Assembly (NCBI GenBank): GCA_024224995.1
Contig: JAAENB010000362.1
Coordinates: 1 to 7,768, forward strand
Direction: 5' to 3'
Source of the DNA: a bacterium
GTDB lineage: Bacteria > Spirochaetota > UBA4802 > UBA5550
Length of the DNA stretch: 7,768 bases
The notes beneath the pieces were generated by a model, which saw only the letters and a program-made list of their open reading frames with translations, was not told the origin of the DNA and did no database searches. This document shows positions 5,904-7,768 of this stretch, in pieces. The translations under genes were made by a program, and so were the position numbers. Numbering within the stretch: the first letter of the stretch is position 1; each line of letters opens with the position of its first letter.

Positions 5904-6839
5904 ATGAAAAAATGTATTAGCGTATCTTTATTTGCCTGCGTAATAGCGGTACTGTCGTTGTTCCTGGTACAGGAGCAGTTACCGGCGCAGGAACAAGTAC
6001 AGGAAAAAGCCCCGGAGATACCGAAAATAAACTGGATCTATGGCCCTAAAAAGGCCGATATCGGAGATATTGCAGAGATACAGGTGCCAAAAGGGTACAA
6101 TTTCGCCGATGGAGCCGATACCCGGAAAATAATGAAATTATTCGGGAATATCCCATCATTCAGGGAAGAGGGATATATTGCCCCGGTTTCGAATAAATGG
6201 TTCATCGTATTTGAATTTGAAGATGTAGGATTTATAAAAGATGATGAAAAGGATTCCCTTGATGCCGATGCAATGATGAAATCAATGAAAGAAGGGGATG
6301 AGCCTTCGAACGAAATACGAAGACAACAAGGGCTTGCGGAGATGCACATGGTGGGATGGCACAAGGAGCCATTCTATAATAAGAAGACCAACAATCTTGA
6401 GTGGGCAACGATCATTGAATCCCAGGGATTTAGAAGTATTAATCATAATATCAGGTACCTGGGAAGAAATGGGGTTATGAAAGCTGTCGTAGTTTCCGAT
6501 CCAAAGGATTTTGACACAGCGGTTCAAGAATCAGCCGCTCTTCTGGACCGGTACAACTTCAAAGAAGGAAACAGTTATGCCGAATACCAGGAGGGCGATA
6601 AACTTGCTGAGTATGGATTAACAGCACTGGTAACGGGAGGAGCGGTAGCAGTGGCAGCCAAAGCCGGATTGCTGCAAAAATTCTGGAAATTTATTTTAAT
6701 CGGCCTTGCGGCTATTGGCACATTTTTCAAAAAGATGTATAATTCTATTCGAGGGAAAAATACCAATCCCAGTGTTCTTGCCAACCGGGAAGACCTGAAT
6801 TCGGATACCAACAGAGATACAGACAGCGAAAATGGATGA
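5904..6839 (+). CDS. DUF2167 family membrane protein
   Basis: A 311-residue exported or membrane-anchored protein of the DUF2167 family (PF09935); the family has no established biochemical function that I know of. The N-terminus MKK followed by a hydrophobic stretch (4-22) and LPAQE is a signal peptide, with cleavage likely after LPA (residue 28). Family-typical segments are INWIYGPKKADIGDIAEI (42-59), VPKGYNFADGADTRK (61-75), KWFIVFEFEDVGFIKDDEKD (98-117), LDADAMMKSMKEG (119-131), VGWHKEPFYNKKTNNLEW (150-167) and YLGRNGVM (185-192). Two hydrophobic segments, about 237-257 and 259-275, carry the family's GDKLAEYGL lead-in and would place the main domain outside the cytoplasm with a short polar tail inside. 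ATG 5904 is chosen because GAGGGAG lies 9 nt upstream; the in-frame ATG at 5886 overlaps that site. Its stop lies inside the start of the next frame, implying coupled translation. Confidence 0.92.
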   Translation: MKKCISVSLFACVIAVLSLFLVQEQLPAQEQVQEKAPEIPKINWIYGPKKADIGDIAEIQVPKGYNFADGADTRKIMKLFGNIPSFREEGYIAPVSNKWFIVFEFEDVGFIKDDEKDSLDADAMMKSMKEGDEPSNEIRRQQGLAEMHMVGWHKEPFYNKKTNNLEWATIIESQGFRSINHNIRYLGRNGVMKAVVVSDPKDFDTAVQESAALLDRYNFKEGNSYAEYQEGDKLAEYGLTALVTGGAVAVAAKAGLLQKFWKFILIGLAAIGTFFKKMYNSIRGKNTNPSVLANREDLNSDTNRDTDSENG

Positions 6840-7768
6840 GAATCTTTCTTTATTACTTGTCTTTTTTGTATTGTATTTTTCCGAATGCTTGCTCGCGGTA
6901 CCGGGCGATTCGGTAATACTCTATTCCCATTTCTTGAAGAAATGGGAATACGCGTTTTCACGCGGGCGTTTTACTCTCCTGGGAAGAAGCCTGTTCCGGG
7001 GGAATGCGTTCCCGCCCCTGGGGGTCTTTTTCCCGGCTTCCCTGTTTCCCGTTGCGTTTTCCCCGGAAGGATTCTCCATACTTGAATCGGTCACGAACCC
7101 GGGAACACAGGGAGGGGGTTATATGGACCCTCGGCACAAGAAGTCTTACCGCTATGAAGAAATAAAAACAGTTTTATTTCGCGGGAAAACCCTGCTTATT
7201 AATGGGGAGAAATTTATAACGCTCCATTCCGAAACGGCAGCGGCAGTGCTTGCGGAGAACGTAAAGCGGATTGCGGAAGCGCCGTCATGGAAACGAAAGA
7301 AAATAATCGCCCAATATTTAAAAGAACGGTTTAATACAAAAGCAATTGAAGAAGAGTACCGGGTTTTTGAAAAGAAAACCCTGTGGCTTCGCTTTTTTAC
7401 GAATATGCTCCTGTTATACCTGGTAATCCAGGTGCCTACGGCAGTCTATCTTTTTGGATTGGAACAAATATGGACCTTTTTACTGTGGGGGCTTTTTTTA
7501 TTGGAAAGTATTATCACCCTGTTTTTCTACCGGGCATACAAAAGACTGGCCGGGGAGTACCGGGAAGGGCCCTGGCTTAAGATGATAATAATGTTCTTCT
7601 ATCCGCCCGGAGCAATACGGGCAATAGACAATATCTCAGGAGAGCTTTTTGCGGGGTATCACCCCGTGGCAGTAGCGCAGGCCATAGCAGGAAAAGATCT
7701 TTTTGTTCAACTTGCCACACAGGTAAGCCGGGATCTCTTATTTCCGGGACCGGGAGAGGAAGAAAAGA
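6832..7768 (+). CDS. Multi-pass membrane protein, unknown function, 3' partial
   Basis: An open frame of 312 visible codons runs off the window end without a stop. The ATG at 6832 overlaps the DUF2167 stop (ATGGATGA) and has no clear ribosome site, so translation would depend on coupling. Hydrophobic segments are at about 6-23, 188-209, 213-233 and a shorter one at 250-260. Between the first and second is a soluble region (about 100-185) with YRYEEIKTVLFRGKTLLING, which has the alternating pattern of a small beta-barrel or PH-like domain, then AAAVLAENVKRIAE. Past the last segment come GAIRAIDNISGELFAGYHP and a helical AVAQAIAGKDLF. I do not recognise the family. An alternative start is ATG 7123 (residue 98), preceded by GGAGGGGG at 7111-7118. 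Codons upstream of it still look coding (G/C-ending, no stop for 97 codons), so the longer form is preferred, weakly. Confidence 0.75.
   Translation, partial: MDENLSLLLVFFVLYFSECLLAVPGDSVILYSHFLKKWEYAFSRGRFTLLGRSLFRGNAFPPLGVFFPASLFPVAFSPEGFSILESVTNPGTQGGGYMDPRHKKSYRYEEIKTVLFRGKTLLINGEKFITLHSETAAAVLAENVKRIAEAPSWKRKKIIAQYLKERFNTKAIEEEYRVFEKKTLWLRFFTNMLLLYLVIQVPTAVYLFGLEQIWTFLLWGLFLLESIITLFFYRAYKRLAGEYREGPWLKMIIMFFYPPGAIRAIDNISGELFAGYHPVAVAQAIAGKDLFVQLATQVSRDLLFPGPGEEEK
6922..6950. repeat. Perfect 29-bp palindrome inside the start of the last gene
   Basis: The 13-nt arm TATTCCCATTTCT (6922-6934) pairs perfectly with AGAAATGGGAATA (6938-6950) around a TGA trinucleotide. In the frame from 6832 it encodes YSHFLKKWEY. 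A hairpin this strong about 90 nt downstream of an overlapping start could control translation or transcription of the second gene. Alternatively, it may be an operator if translation really begins at 7123. Confidence 0.65.

Noticed and set aside
7000..7045. G/C hairpin followed by T residues as a terminator inside the last gene
   Set aside because: The stem GGGAA/TTCCC is short and the T run lies about 15 nt beyond it; the region also looks coding.
1..7768. CRISPR array, tRNA, rRNA, transposase or phage genes
   Set aside because: No evenly spaced direct repeats, cloverleaf or transposase and phage motifs were seen on either strand.

Overview
The window looks like a piece of a bacterial chromosome, probably from a spirochaete close to the termite-gut or environmental treponemes. 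That placement is an inference from gene style: a PHP-domain/UvrD-type helicase fusion, a DUF2167 membrane protein, and GC near half in the long genes. No rRNA, tRNA or marker gene is present to confirm it. Genes are well spaced, and nearly every transcription unit starts with a recognisable TTGACA -35 box.

Layout, left to right. Bases 1-308 hold no convincing gene. They carry a large palindromic element (75-215, with a 27-bp stem at its core), a small G/C hairpin (41-62) and a promoter (236-263). Bases 309-3626 encode an 1105-residue fusion. Its N-terminal ~415 residues have the signature motifs of endonuclease Q (EndoQ, a PHP-fold nuclease that nicks 5' of deaminated bases). A Ser/Gly-rich linker follows, then a complete SF1A (UvrD/PcrA/Rep) helicase with a shortened 2B region. 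The last residues are QLSLFG, which match the beta-sliding-clamp binding consensus. Bases 3659-4366 are an AT-rich VapBC toxin-antitoxin cassette with its own promoter, half-sites spaced 12 bp apart, overlapping genes and an intrinsic terminator; it looks recently acquired. Bases 4417-5679 on the minus strand encode a 420-residue protein with two blocks resembling DUF2228, the family of eukaryotic Histone PARylation Factor 1. Bases 5680-5903 are a divergent control region with two opposed promoters and a stem-loop between them. Bases 5904-6839 encode a DUF2167 membrane protein. An overlapping open frame (6832 to the window end) encodes a multi-pass membrane protein of unknown function that is cut off by the window.

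The most interesting gene is the EndoQ-helicase-clamp-motif fusion. If the reading is right, one polypeptide could nick beside a deaminated base, unwind the damaged strand from the nick, and be tethered to the replication clamp. That would amount to a single-protein alternative excision repair module. The DUF2167 gene and its overlapping partner look translationally coupled and probably form a membrane unit. The VapBC cassette and the DUF2228-like gene have no evident functional link to their neighbours.
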